Assembly: GCF_007860105.1 (NCBI RefSeq) | Contig: NZ_SJPU01000002.1 | Span: 733,739-797,738 of the forward strand | DNA from: Allorhodopirellula heiligendammensis | Lineage (GTDB): Bacteria; Planctomycetota; Planctomycetia; Pirellulales; Pirellulaceae | Direction of reading: 5' to 3' | Length of the DNA stretch: 64,000 nt | Shown: positions 9,012 through 17,336 of the stretch, in pieces | Layout of the letters: the number at the start of each line of letters is the position of its first letter | Position numbering within the stretch: the first letter of the stretch is position 1 | Translations under genes and position numbers: made by a program | Notes under the pieces: model-generated | Database searches by the model: none | Told to the model about the DNA's origin: nothing | The model's input: only the letters and a program-made list of their open reading frames with translations

Positions 9012-10225
9012 TCTGTGCTACCGATAATTTCATTGTAAAATGCATTCTCCGGGATGGGCCGGAACCCCTCGTAGTCCTCGCCAAGAATCCGGACTGCTCG
9101 CACAAAAATGCGTGGATAGCTCGCAATGAAATTTGATTGCGTGCTATCCATGCTGTTGATGCTGACACGCTCCTTGTATCCCGCAGCATGGATATATTCT
9201 CCATTTCCAATATACATGGCCACATGGGTTACTCGCTCCGCGTCTTCTCGCGATGCCTTCTTACCGAAGAATAGGAGGTCACCCGGTTCCAGTCCGTCTG
9301 GAACAAACTCGGTCGTCAGTTCCCTGCCGATCTGGGTTTGCATGCTTGCATCTCTGGGGAGCTGTATCCCATTCATGAAATAGATATTGCAGATCAGTCC
9401 GCTGCAATCGATGTTCTTGGACGAAGTCCCACCCCACAGATAGGGAATTCCGTGAAACTTCAGGGCCGTCTTAACGAGCTTTCCCTGCGAGGCGGTTTGG
9501 TGAAAGATTTCATCCATCGGCAGGAGCTCGCTGCTCTTAACCCAACCTAAGCGTCCATCGGGATATTGGATCTGAGTGAATCCAGACTGTTCCGAAACTT
9601 TGCAAAGAATGTTCCCGATGACCAGGTCGGTCACCGGCATGGAGTCGACGTCCGGGCTGATGTAGGCCGATCCATACTGCGGCGTGAAGATGACCTTTTC
9701 GGCGTCCCGGTAGGCCGCCAGTTCCTCGTGGTTGATGCGGTGCACCTCGCCGTTCTTCGCCCAGCCGAGGTATCCGTCTGGAACCTGGATCAGACTAACT
9801 CCTCGCTGCGTTTTCAGAATCCGAACCGGGGCACCCAACAGGGCTTGGGTCACAAGTTCCTTGGTGCTGCCGGGTTCGCGGCGCAATTGGATCACTGAAT
9901 TATTCACCAGTGCATTGACGAGCGATCCGGTCTCATTCTCTGGAAGGAGTTTCAGCTGGTTATCCACCTCAGGGTACTGTTGCTCTAAGGCTTTCTCGAC
10001 TGCACGAAAAGCCCTCTTGCTGGATAGATTGCCGAGGACTTTCATCGCCCCCTCATCGGTATGAACGTGAACGTCCCACAACGCGACACGGTCATCCGGT
10101 ACATACTCTTGATGCAGAGAATCCAGAAGCTTATTGAGGGCAGGGATGCTTCGAGCTGAGGGAGGTGCACAGGAGGATAGCAACACAAATGCCATCAGCG
10201 TCATGGACTTGAACATAGAATTCAA
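8984..10225 (-). CDS. NlpC/P60 murein-peptide endopeptidase, lipoprotein with SH3-like domains
   Basis: A 413-residue lipoprotein (lipobox LSSC, Cys19) with two bacterial SH3-like segments (about 110-165 and 175-235) and a C-terminal NlpC/P60 cysteine peptidase domain. The catalytic residues are visible: Cys274 in DCSGLI, His334 in THVAMYIG and His346 in YIHAAG. The architecture matches YkfC-type gamma-D-glutamyl-L-diamino-acid endopeptidases that release L-Ala-D-Glu from murein peptides, the substrate of the epimerase encoded next. The start is TTG at 10225, chosen because AGGGAG lies about nine bases upstream; an in-frame ATG at 10216 has no such site. Confidence 0.88.
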   Translation of the reverse strand: MNSMFKSMTLMAFVLLSSCAPPSARSIPALNKLLDSLHQEYVPDDRVALWDVHVHTDEGAMKVLGNLSSKRAFRAVEKALEQQYPEVDNQLKLLPENETGSLVNALVNNSVIQLRREPGSTKELVTQALLGAPVRILKTQRGVSLIQVPDGYLGWAKNGEVHRINHEELAAYRDAEKVIFTPQYGSAYISPDVDSMPVTDLVIGNILCKVSEQSGFTQIQYPDGRLGWVKSSELLPMDEIFHQTASQGKLVKTALKFHGIPYLWGGTSSKNIDCSGLICNIYFMNGIQLPRDASMQTQIGRELTTEFVPDGLEPGDLLFFGKKASREDAERVTHVAMYIGNGEYIHAAGYKERVSINSMDSTQSNFIASYPRIFVRAVRILGEDYEGFRPIPENAFYNEIIGSTEWETKEGIF

Positions 10226-10525
10226 CGGAAATCTCCCTCTGATAGACTCATGGGCTTTCGAATGATTCGTCGGAGGCCAATTCTACCTGTCAGCATGCCA
10301 CCATCCGCCTGGCGTCCTACCTGCATCACGACTCATTCGAGAAAAACATGCCAGTCAGGGTGAACTTACAATCGAGATGCGCGCCCCTCCGCGTCGACGA
10401 CGCAGTATTAGAAATGGAAGTGCGTTTCGGTATCGCACGCAAGCCCGGCAAACGACGCGTCCGATTTCGGTGCGGATCTTTGACCACATGCTAGACGACA
10501 GGAAGAAAATGAGACTTTCACGATC

Positions 10526-10818
10526 TCAGCGAGGAGCGATGGCGACGGCCCAGTTGTCGGCACTGGACGGCGAAAGCGTGACATCGCCGCCGGCTGCGAT
10601 TCCTTTTTTGGCCCCGTACTCGCCGCTGTTAATGTGGTTCGAGTAATCGATCAGAGGAACTTGCGCCGCCGTCAGATCCAAATTAACTTCCCCGCCGGCG
10701 GGGAAGTAGACGGCGTACGATCCGCTCGTATTGGCAGCAACATACGCCGCATTCGGCTCAGATCGCGCGAGTAATTCACCGGCGGGTTCGCTTGACCACA
10801 GCGGAGTCCATGCTACCA
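10526..10818 (-). pseudogene. C-terminal remnant of a putative collagen-binding / glycoside-hydrolase-associated domain
   Basis: A minus-strand frame without a start codon encodes about 95 residues ending SADNWAVAIAPR and stop. The succession GSYAVYFPAGGEVNLDL, SGEYGAKKGIAAGG and SPSSADNWAVAI resembles the 'putative collagen-binding' domain that ends DUF4038-type hydrolases (YLPxGGxVxLDL ... tPPxxxDWVLvl). An upstream in-frame stop at about 10819 cuts it off from any catalytic domain, so it is a relic. The surrounding stretch 10226-10525 shows no gene. Confidence 0.4.
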
Positions 10819-11045
10819 GCTAGCGGGCGGCTTTGATGCAGGCATCCGCCCGATCATTCAAGCGTAGATGAGAATCGGGACAAAAAAGCGAACGGAGGCG
10901 GCGCGGGGAGCACGAAAATGGCTCAATTCCACCCACCTGGGTTTTCGAAACGATCTTTTTCGGCAACGATATCGGACGCCAACGGTCGAAAACTTTTGGC
11001 ACCGTTGCACCACACTCTCAAATTCCATTTTACAAAGCGAAACCG

Positions 11046-11327
11046 ATGGCCCAAGCAAGCGCTCGACACATTCTCGTTGAAACCGAAGAAGTCTGTACCG
11101 ATCTGAAAGAGCAGATTGAAGGCGGTAAGGACTTCGGAGCCATTGCGGCAGAGTTCTCAGCGTGCCCGTCGGGCAAATCCGGTGGAGTGTTGGGATCGTT
11201 CCGTCCTGGTCAGATGGTCCCCGAGTTTGACAAAGTCGTCTTCAGCGGCGACCTGAATAAGGTGCATGGGCCCGTGAAAACACAGTTTGGTTATCACTTA
11301 ATTGAAATCACCAGCCGCGAGGACTAA
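11046..11327 (+). CDS. Parvulin-type peptidyl-prolyl cis-trans isomerase
   Basis: A complete stand-alone rotamase domain of 93 residues, like E. coli PpiC. It catalyses cis-trans isomerisation of X-Pro bonds and helps folding, probably in the cytosol since there is no signal peptide. Family motifs are clear: ARHILV at the start, AAEFSACPSGKSGGVLG in the middle, then VPEFDKVVF and the closing TQFGYHLIEI. It is monocistronic. Confidence 0.95.
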   Translation: MAQASARHILVETEEVCTDLKEQIEGGKDFGAIAAEFSACPSGKSGGVLGSFRPGQMVPEFDKVVFSGDLNKVHGPVKTQFGYHLIEITSRED

Positions 11328-11373
11328 CGGTTTACACGAAACGCGGGCGTCCCTTGTGCAGGCGAGTCATGTT

Positions 11374-11404
11374 AAGCCCTTTCCGTCGGTTTTGCCGAGG
11401 GCTT
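11374..11404 (+). terminator. Possible terminator hairpin after the parvulin gene
   Basis: aagccct (11374-11380) pairs exactly with agggctt (11398-11404), with a further cgg/ccg pairing inside the loop, 47 bases after the parvulin stop. There is no clear T tract after it, so termination is only suggested. Confidence 0.35.
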
Positions 11405-11730
11405 CTCCGGTGTCATGTGGAATCGAGCCATATTGAGCAGCCAAACGTGTGTGAGTTCTCGGGGCTGGTTCGACGCCGGATTTATAAATTTTGAAGGCGT
11501 GGAATCTTGAACCTCTGGGTTACTGGCGAACTCAGCGGCGGCGGACAAGAAAGATGTCTCGTCCTTTCAATCTGATGGGTGGTTCAGGCGAAACGTAACA
11601 ATGAGCTCAATCACAGCAGATCTCTATTTTCGAGATGAATGGCCGTGTTCGATTTGCGCGATAGTTTGCTCGTCTGTTGGCCTTTGGGATACGCACATTC
11701 GTGTAAGTGCTTGGATAGAATCCCGAGATC

Positions 11731-11805
11731 AGCCGGTGGGCGCTAGCCCCGGTTATTGTGTGAAACGTGGAGCGTTGCAATAACCGGGGCTAGCGCCCAC
11801 CGGCT
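11731..11805. repeat. Perfect 28-bp inverted repeat with a 19-base loop
   Basis: Arm 11731-11758 (beginning agccggtgggcgctagcc) is an exact reverse complement of 11778-11805. The hairpin would be very stable. It sits in the long gap between the convergent parvulin and sulfatase genes, so it could end both transcripts, or be a copy of a dispersed palindromic repeat family. The rest of 11405-11968 holds only weak short hairpins (for example near 11869) and no gene. Confidence 0.8.
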
Positions 11806-11968
11806 AATTCAAAACGATACCTTCTGCAGAGGTGCTTGCTGTGCTGCCATCGCATGAACAGCAACGCTCGCCAGAGCGTGGTATGCCACCGGATGACGAC
11901 GGTAGCTAAGGGAGAGTTCAACACTCGTTGTGCATTCCCGCTGCGAAAGTAACTCGCCCGTCAGGTTG

Positions 11969-13441
11969 CTAGGGGCGTTTGCGTTGGTCGAGCCGTTCGC
12001 CCTCGGGAATGCGAATGGGCAAGTTCAGTCCGCCGCTTTCGGCCAGTTCCGCGAAAAGCTGATTTCGCAACGACTCGATTTGGTCCTGGTACGCGGGCAC
12101 ATCGATTAAATTGTGTCGTTCGATCGGGTCGGTTTGCAAATCATAGAAGCTGTCTTGATCCCAATCGCCGTGGTAGTAGACATATTTAAATCGGTCGGTG
12201 CGGATCGCAAGCGTTGTCGGGGTTGCCGGGAAATTCCATTCCCAGTGATATTCGTACAAAATATGGTCGCGCCAGGGTGGCGTTGAGCTGAGACGGGGCT
12301 GCCACAATGACTGCATGGAGCGACCATCAAACTTCATTTCTTCGGTCAATGTGATGCCGCACAGATCCAGCACAGTGGGGGCGACGTCGATATTCTGTAC
12401 CAACTCATCGATCTTCGTCCCGGCCGCAATACGACCAGGCGCCAAAGCCAGCATCGGGACACGAATCGATGTCTCGAACGCATCTCGTTTGTCGTAGAAC
12501 CCGTGCTCACCAAGGTGGAAGCCGTTGTCTCCCATGTAGATCACGATCGTATTGTCCATGTCCCCCGCCTCTTCCAACGCCGTCAGTACGCGGCCGATGT
12601 TCTCGTCGAGTCCATGGACTGTTTCACAGTATTGGTGGAACAGTTGATCAAAGTCTGGCACAGGATCCTTGTCAAACGCTCCCGTTTCCATGTGATCAAT
12701 GCCGTGGATGCTGTAGCGACGATCGAGTACCCAGCGAGGCTGCGTGCGATAGTTGCGTTCCGTGTTAGCCATCTTTTCAGGATAGTCAATTGCTTCGTCT
12801 CGGTAGCGATGTTCATCCCGCGGGCTGGGCTGAAACGGGTAATGGACAGCTTTATAGGATAAATACAGTAGGTACGGATTGTCTTCGGAATGATCTTGCT
12901 TCAACCAATCGAGAGCAACATCGGTCAAGATGTCCGTCGTGTACCCATCGAACGTTTGTTGCGTGCCGTTGATGTTGAGAACGGGATTGGTGTACACCCC
13001 CTGCCCACGAAAGCTCGCCCAGAAATCGAACCCCGGTCGCGGCGCATCGTCATCGTGTCCCATGTGCCACTTGCCTATGAACGCCGTGGTGTAGCCGGCG
13101 TGCTGCAGATGCGACGGAAAGAACTCTGTGCCCGCCGGGATGGGCCGTTGGTTGTCAACGACCCCATGATGGTGCATGTAACGCCCCGTTAATATCGACG
13201 CGCGACTGGGCGAACACAACGATGTGCTGACAAATGCGTTGCGGAAATGGGCTCCTGCGTTCGCCATGCGGTCGAAATTCGGTGTCTTCAGAAAATCCGG
13301 GCAGGAGTCGACACAGCTCATGAAATCATAACGATGATCGTCACTGAGAATGAAAACAATGTTCGGCCGGGAATCCCCGTGAGCGGGGAGGCACCATGCC
13401 CAAGAAACAACTGCAAGCGATAGACAAATAGGCAAACGCAT
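11969..13441 (-). CDS. Secreted sulfatase, class I FGly (CSPSR)
   Basis: A 490-residue formylglycine-dependent sulfatase that hydrolyses sulfate esters, probably on polysaccharide. After the signal peptide (1-22) come the metal-binding start NIVFILSDDH (D34, D35) and the CSPSRASILTGR signature, where Cys76 is the residue converted to formylglycine. The second metal-binding motif GDNGFHLGEHG is present too, and the length is normal. Its stop lies close to the 28-bp hairpin; upstream, 30 bases away, is a DUF1080 gene on the same strand, suggesting co-transcription. The natural substrate cannot be told from the sequence. Confidence 0.93.
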   Translation of the reverse strand: MRLPICLSLAVVSWAWCLPAHGDSRPNIVFILSDDHRYDFMSCVDSCPDFLKTPNFDRMANAGAHFRNAFVSTSLCSPSRASILTGRYMHHHGVVDNQRPIPAGTEFFPSHLQHAGYTTAFIGKWHMGHDDDAPRPGFDFWASFRGQGVYTNPVLNINGTQQTFDGYTTDILTDVALDWLKQDHSEDNPYLLYLSYKAVHYPFQPSPRDEHRYRDEAIDYPEKMANTERNYRTQPRWVLDRRYSIHGIDHMETGAFDKDPVPDFDQLFHQYCETVHGLDENIGRVLTALEEAGDMDNTIVIYMGDNGFHLGEHGFYDKRDAFETSIRVPMLALAPGRIAAGTKIDELVQNIDVAPTVLDLCGITLTEEMKFDGRSMQSLWQPRLSSTPPWRDHILYEYHWEWNFPATPTTLAIRTDRFKYVYYHGDWDQDSFYDLQTDPIERHNLIDVPAYQDQIESLRNQLFAELAESGGLNLPIRIPEGERLDQRKRP

Positions 13442-13471
13442 AACAACGCGACTTCTAAAAAAAGGAATCTT

Positions 13472-14176
13472 CTACTTCTTGGTCAGTGGCAGGACTTTGA
13501 CGTTTTTATACCAGACTGGATGCCCATGGTCTTGGAACCCGAGATATCCAACTCGTGAGAAATCCTTAATGGCACGACGTTTTCCATTTAGTTTGAATTT
13601 GTGATCGCCATCAATCGCACGTTCACCTGGCTGATCAAACTCGTCGGCATTCATTTGGCAGACCAACTCACCGTTCACCTTGACGGAAAACTTTGCGCCC
13701 TCGCATCGAATCTCCACATTGTCCCATTGGCCTGAACCCTTGGACGCATTATGGGTGGTTGGCACCAGATCATAGATGGCACCGAAGTCATGGCAACTCG
13801 TGCCGTTGCCGGTCGCGATTTGCGTCTCAAAACCTGTGTTCACGGGATCGGCTGGATTCTCAACCCGAAAGAAGATCCCGGAATTACATTGCTCAGGCAT
13901 CTTGACGTCGCATTTAAAAATAAAGTCGCCGAATTGCTTGTCATGGATGATGATGTAACCGCCCGACTCGTACGGCTGCATCGCATGATCAACAACGTCT
14001 GACGCGATTTCCTTTCCGTTATTGCACTTCCAGCCCGTGTAGTCAGTGCCGTTAAAAAGGAGCTGCCAGCCAGCGTCTCGCTCTTCGTTGGTGAGTTCAT
14101 TGTCCGCAGCGATCGATACGCTGCAACAGGCCAGTGTGCAGATCGCCCCAGCAAATAGTGAAAAAATGGTCTTCAT
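13472..14176 (-). CDS. Exported DUF1080 (3-keto-disaccharide hydrolase-like) protein
   Basis: A 234-residue exported protein with a signal peptide (ending SVSIAA) followed by one DUF1080 domain, a concanavalin-like beta-sandwich. Typical landmarks are GWQLLFNGTDYTGWKCNNG, the SGGYIIIHDKQFGDF strand and the final GYLGFQDHGHPVWYKNVKV. Members act as 3-keto-glycoside hydrolases or carbohydrate binders. The ATG at 14176 was preferred to an upstream open frame because it places the signal peptide first and has GAGAGCC before it. It precedes the sulfatase gene by 30 bases, which suggests joint action on sugar polymers. Confidence 0.88.
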   Translation of the reverse strand: MKTIFSLFAGAICTLACCSVSIAADNELTNEERDAGWQLLFNGTDYTGWKCNNGKEIASDVVDHAMQPYESGGYIIIHDKQFGDFIFKCDVKMPEQCNSGIFFRVENPADPVNTGFETQIATGNGTSCHDFGAIYDLVPTTHNASKGSGQWDNVEIRCEGAKFSVKVNGELVCQMNADEFDQPGERAIDGDHKFKLNGKRRAIKDFSRVGYLGFQDHGHPVWYKNVKVLPLTKK

Positions 14177-14357
14177 GGAAAGGCTCTCTCGATGTGGAAA
14201 ATAGGAAGCGGATTTTGACGGGTTTTCACAGGCCTCGCAAACGCGAACGAACAACTTGAGTAGCCGGGTTTGCCAGGACATGGACTCCACCGTCTGGCGA
14301 TGGTAGCTGTCTCAGCGGTCGCGTGTTGGATGGCCTCATCCCGGTGTCGCTGCGAGC

Positions 14358-15320
14358 TCACGGCAAGTCAACTTTTTCAGGCACATCGTCCATTGGCCAG
14401 TATTGGTGTTCGATCTTCATTTCATCAACGATCACGATCCGAAAGCCGGACGGATCGTTGCCCAGCGGTCGCCCCACGGGTCCGGTCGTGATCATTTCCA
14501 TGTCACCGGCGCGGCCATACGCGTTTCGATGGTAGTGGCCTGCGAGGACGGCTCGGACATTGGCCAGCTTCAGTTGCTCCAACAGCGGCGTGCGACGCTC
14601 GAGTGGAATGTTGAAGTACTGATCCGGCTCATCTTCTTGCTCGAGAAACAACGGGTGATGTTGGAACACAAAAATGTGTTGTGCTTTGGCGGCGACGGCA
14701 GTTCGCAGTTGCTGATCGAGCCATTCCTGCTGGTTGGCCAGCACTTCGGGAGCGGCAGTCGGATCCTTCAGAACGCTGGAATTGAGGACGATGTTGAAGG
14801 TTCCGCCGACCCAAAACGAAAAATAGTCATCGCCAAAATGCTCGCGGTAGCTCGCGATCGAGCCACTGCTCGGCCGATTGCCTACGTCGTGGTTGCCACA
14901 CACGCAAACGAGCGGAATTTCGGGGGCTATCTTTGAGAAGTCACTGTGGAACTGGTTAACCTGAGCTCGATAGCGAGGGTGGTTAGGAGTGGCATTGGTG
15001 AGATCGCCGCAGACGATTACGAATCGAGGGCGAAGCCGGTTGATGTGCTCGACCGTCCGTTGAGCCAACGCGGCTTCCTGCTCGAATCCCTCATTTCCGG
15101 TGAACATGCCGTACTGGGTATCGGCGAGCTGCATGAAGAAGTAAGGCCCTCGCCATGTCCGCTCCCGTTCAGGATCAAACCTCTGAAAGCTGCGACTGGA
15201 CGCCTGCGAGAATCGAGATTTGATTTCCGGAGAAAGTTCGTCGACAGCCTGGAGTTTTGCCGCCGACAGGATCATCGCGATTTGACAGACGATCAGGGTG
15301 AGCCAAATTTGCTGTCGCAT
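14358..15320 (-). CDS. Secreted calcineurin-like metallophosphoesterase
   Basis: A 320-residue exported protein with the binuclear metallophosphoesterase motifs in order: ADTQYG (D of the first motif), VCGDLTN, CGNHDVGN, FQHHPLF and AGHYHRN. The pattern is closest to CPPED1-like phosphoesterases of planctomycetes. It would hydrolyse phosphomono- or diesters in the periplasm. The frame is open to a GTG at 15362; the ATG at 15320 is preferred because a signal peptide (IWLTLIVCQIAMILSAAKLQA) follows at once. It probably has its own promoter in the 200 bases below the propeller gene. Confidence 0.88.
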   Translation of the reverse strand: MRQQIWLTLIVCQIAMILSAAKLQAVDELSPEIKSRFSQASSRSFQRFDPERERTWRGPYFFMQLADTQYGMFTGNEGFEQEAALAQRTVEHINRLRPRFVIVCGDLTNATPNHPRYRAQVNQFHSDFSKIAPEIPLVCVCGNHDVGNRPSSGSIASYREHFGDDYFSFWVGGTFNIVLNSSVLKDPTAAPEVLANQQEWLDQQLRTAVAAKAQHIFVFQHHPLFLEQEDEPDQYFNIPLERRTPLLEQLKLANVRAVLAGHYHRNAYGRAGDMEMITTGPVGRPLGNDPSGFRIVIVDEMKIEHQYWPMDDVPEKVDLP

Positions 15321-15423
15321 TTGATTATCAAGGTTGCTGGTTTTGGGGGATCGAGTGAGCACGTTCTCAGCTCGGCGGTTAGGGCGAGCGGTCGATGAGT
15401 TTGTACCGAGCAGGTGGGGTGTT

Positions 15424-15442
15424 CGAGTCTCGGAGAGACTCG
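15424..15442. repeat. Perfect 8-bp stem, 3-base loop hairpin
   Basis: cgagtctc (15424-15431) and gagactcg (15435-15442) flank gga. It lies in the gap between the propeller gene and the phosphoesterase gene, both read on the minus strand. No T run follows. It may be a weak terminator or a dispersed repeat. Confidence 0.4.
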
Positions 15443-15521
15443 TCTACTTACGACTCAAACGCTGCTGTCTGCTGCTCGGCATAAGGAAAAGGAAACAGTG
15501 GGGCACTGAGAGGTCCAAATG

Positions 15522-17336
15522 TTAGTCAGCGGTGGGCTGGGGATCCATTTTCGGGATCGCGTTGAGCGTATAGAACGCGTTGGAATGCAATAGTGGCTGA
15601 CCGTGGATGCCGCGGACACCGCGGGCGTCGAGTTCGTGTACGAAGTGGGGCCGCAGGCCGCTCGTATAGAGCCGAACGCTCAGGCCATCTGACGCAACGA
15701 TGGCTCGATCGATCGTCAGGGGCTTTTTTTGAATCTCATCACTACCGTAGGCTTTGTGATAGAGATAGGTGTAACTGTTCATCGCGTATGAGTTGGGATC
15801 GCTGGCGGTACTTAGCTCGACGGGGGTCGTGAACTGAAGTTCAAAACCGTCCGGCTTGGCGCGCATCTCGAGAATCTCGAACGGGGTCACTCCGGTCCAA
15901 ACCAATCGCTGCAGTCCGTACGAAGCCGTCCCCAAACTGCTCCATCCCCGGTTAGTCAATCCGACAAAGAGACTTCCGTCGATGCCTTGCTCCATCCTCA
16001 AGACCGCCGAGGCGAAGCCACGGCGGAATGGGAAGCACGCCCCTTGGTATTCCCCATCGACCTTCTCGAGGAAGACGCGATTCATCGCTGCTTGAGTGAA
16101 CTCGCCGACGAAAAGTTGGTTTGCGAACGGACCAAATTTGCCGCCGCTGTGGTCGAGCACGATGTCAGTGGTCGATTGGCCCGCCTTTTTGTAGGGAAAC
16201 CAAACCGCTGGCGGTCGCATTGCTGGGAACTGCTTCAAGGCCTCCGGGTAGGGCAGCCCGCCGGGGATGTTTGTTACATCGTGGATCGTCGAACCGGGCT
16301 GGCTCATCGACGCCAGCGATTCCGGGTGGTGGAAGAACACGCCTTCACGAAGATGGTGCAGGGCGTTAGTCGCGACCCAGTTACCTTGCTGGTCGGTGTA
16401 GAACAAATCTCCCTCGGCGTTGGTACCGATCCCCGAAGGTGAACGCATCCCCGCACAAACTGGGACCAGATTCCCGTCAGGCTCTCGCTTCATGGCCCAT
16501 CCTCGCCACAGCGATTGCGACACATTCAAGACAGGGTCGGTGACACGCCGGCTTCGCTCGTCGCCCTTAAAACCCATGCCGATATTCAGCGTCAGCCACA
16601 AATTGCCATCGCGGTCAGCTTGTGGTCCGTAGGCGTACTCGTGGTAGTTCCCGCTCACGCCCCAACCGGTCGCGAGTGTCTCGTACAGGTCAGCGACTTC
16701 GTCACCATCGAGATCGACCATCCGTGTCATCTCAGTTCGCTGCACCGTGACCAACGAATCTTTCCACTTCAAGAGACCGAGTGGTTCATGAAGCGCCGAA
16801 GCGAATTGATGGAACGTCACCTTGTCTGGAGATTCGTCGTAGGCGTGGTCAAGGATCCAGACTTCACCCTTGCGAATCGAGACCGCGACGCGGTGGTCAT
16901 CCAGGATTGCGATGCCGCTGACCTCCAACGCAATCCCATCATCGGCGGGCTTCCAATTCGGGTCACGCGAATCGGTGGCGGTTTGCGGTGTAGCGATGGC
17001 AACGATTCGATAATAGTCCGCTTCGCTACCAGAACTGTCAGTGACACCGAAAGCGGGTGCTTCCGCGACTACGGAGTTGAACATCAGGTAAAACGCAGCG
17101 AGCGCAATCAACCACCCAAATCGGATCACAGCGTATCGGCCGACCGACATGGCGCTCGAGTCAACGCACTTTCCGGTTCTCAATGGGGCAACCTTGAGTT
17201 GGGTCGAATGGCATGAAGGCTTAAGTTGAGATGGCATTTTAAAATTGAACGTTGATGTTTGACACGTTCCGAGTTGCATGGCCTGTTGTTTCGAGAGTTT
17301 GGCAAAATCGGAATGCCGATCAGTACGATTGTTCAT
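15522..17336 (-). CDS. Sorbosone/glucose-dehydrogenase-like beta-propeller protein
   Basis: About 600 residues with repeated propeller blades such as GEVWILDHAY, DGNLWLTLNIG, RSPSGIGTNAEGDLFYTDQQGNW and FVGEFTQAAMNRV. These are typical of planctomycete propeller proteins related to sorbosone dehydrogenases. The enzyme is probably periplasmic and passes electrons to the cytochrome encoded just before it. The ATG at 17336 overlaps that gene's stop (ATGA), implying coupling, but the clear membrane leader (RFGWLIALAAFYLMFNSVVA) begins only after a Met at 17150, which is an alternative start. No heme motif is present here. Substrate unknown. Confidence 0.75.
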   Translation of the reverse strand: MNNRTDRHSDFAKLSKQQAMQLGTCQTSTFNFKMPSQLKPSCHSTQLKVAPLRTGKCVDSSAMSVGRYAVIRFGWLIALAAFYLMFNSVVAEAPAFGVTDSSGSEADYYRIVAIATPQTATDSRDPNWKPADDGIALEVSGIAILDDHRVAVSIRKGEVWILDHAYDESPDKVTFHQFASALHEPLGLLKWKDSLVTVQRTEMTRMVDLDGDEVADLYETLATGWGVSGNYHEYAYGPQADRDGNLWLTLNIGMGFKGDERSRRVTDPVLNVSQSLWRGWAMKREPDGNLVPVCAGMRSPSGIGTNAEGDLFYTDQQGNWVATNALHHLREGVFFHHPESLASMSQPGSTIHDVTNIPGGLPYPEALKQFPAMRPPAVWFPYKKAGQSTTDIVLDHSGGKFGPFANQLFVGEFTQAAMNRVFLEKVDGEYQGACFPFRRGFASAVLRMEQGIDGSLFVGLTNRGWSSLGTASYGLQRLVWTGVTPFEILEMRAKPDGFELQFTTPVELSTASDPNSYAMNSYTYLYHKAYGSDEIQKKPLTIDRAIVASDGLSVRLYTSGLRPHFVHELDARGVRGIHGQPLLHSNAFYTLNAIPKMDPQPTAD

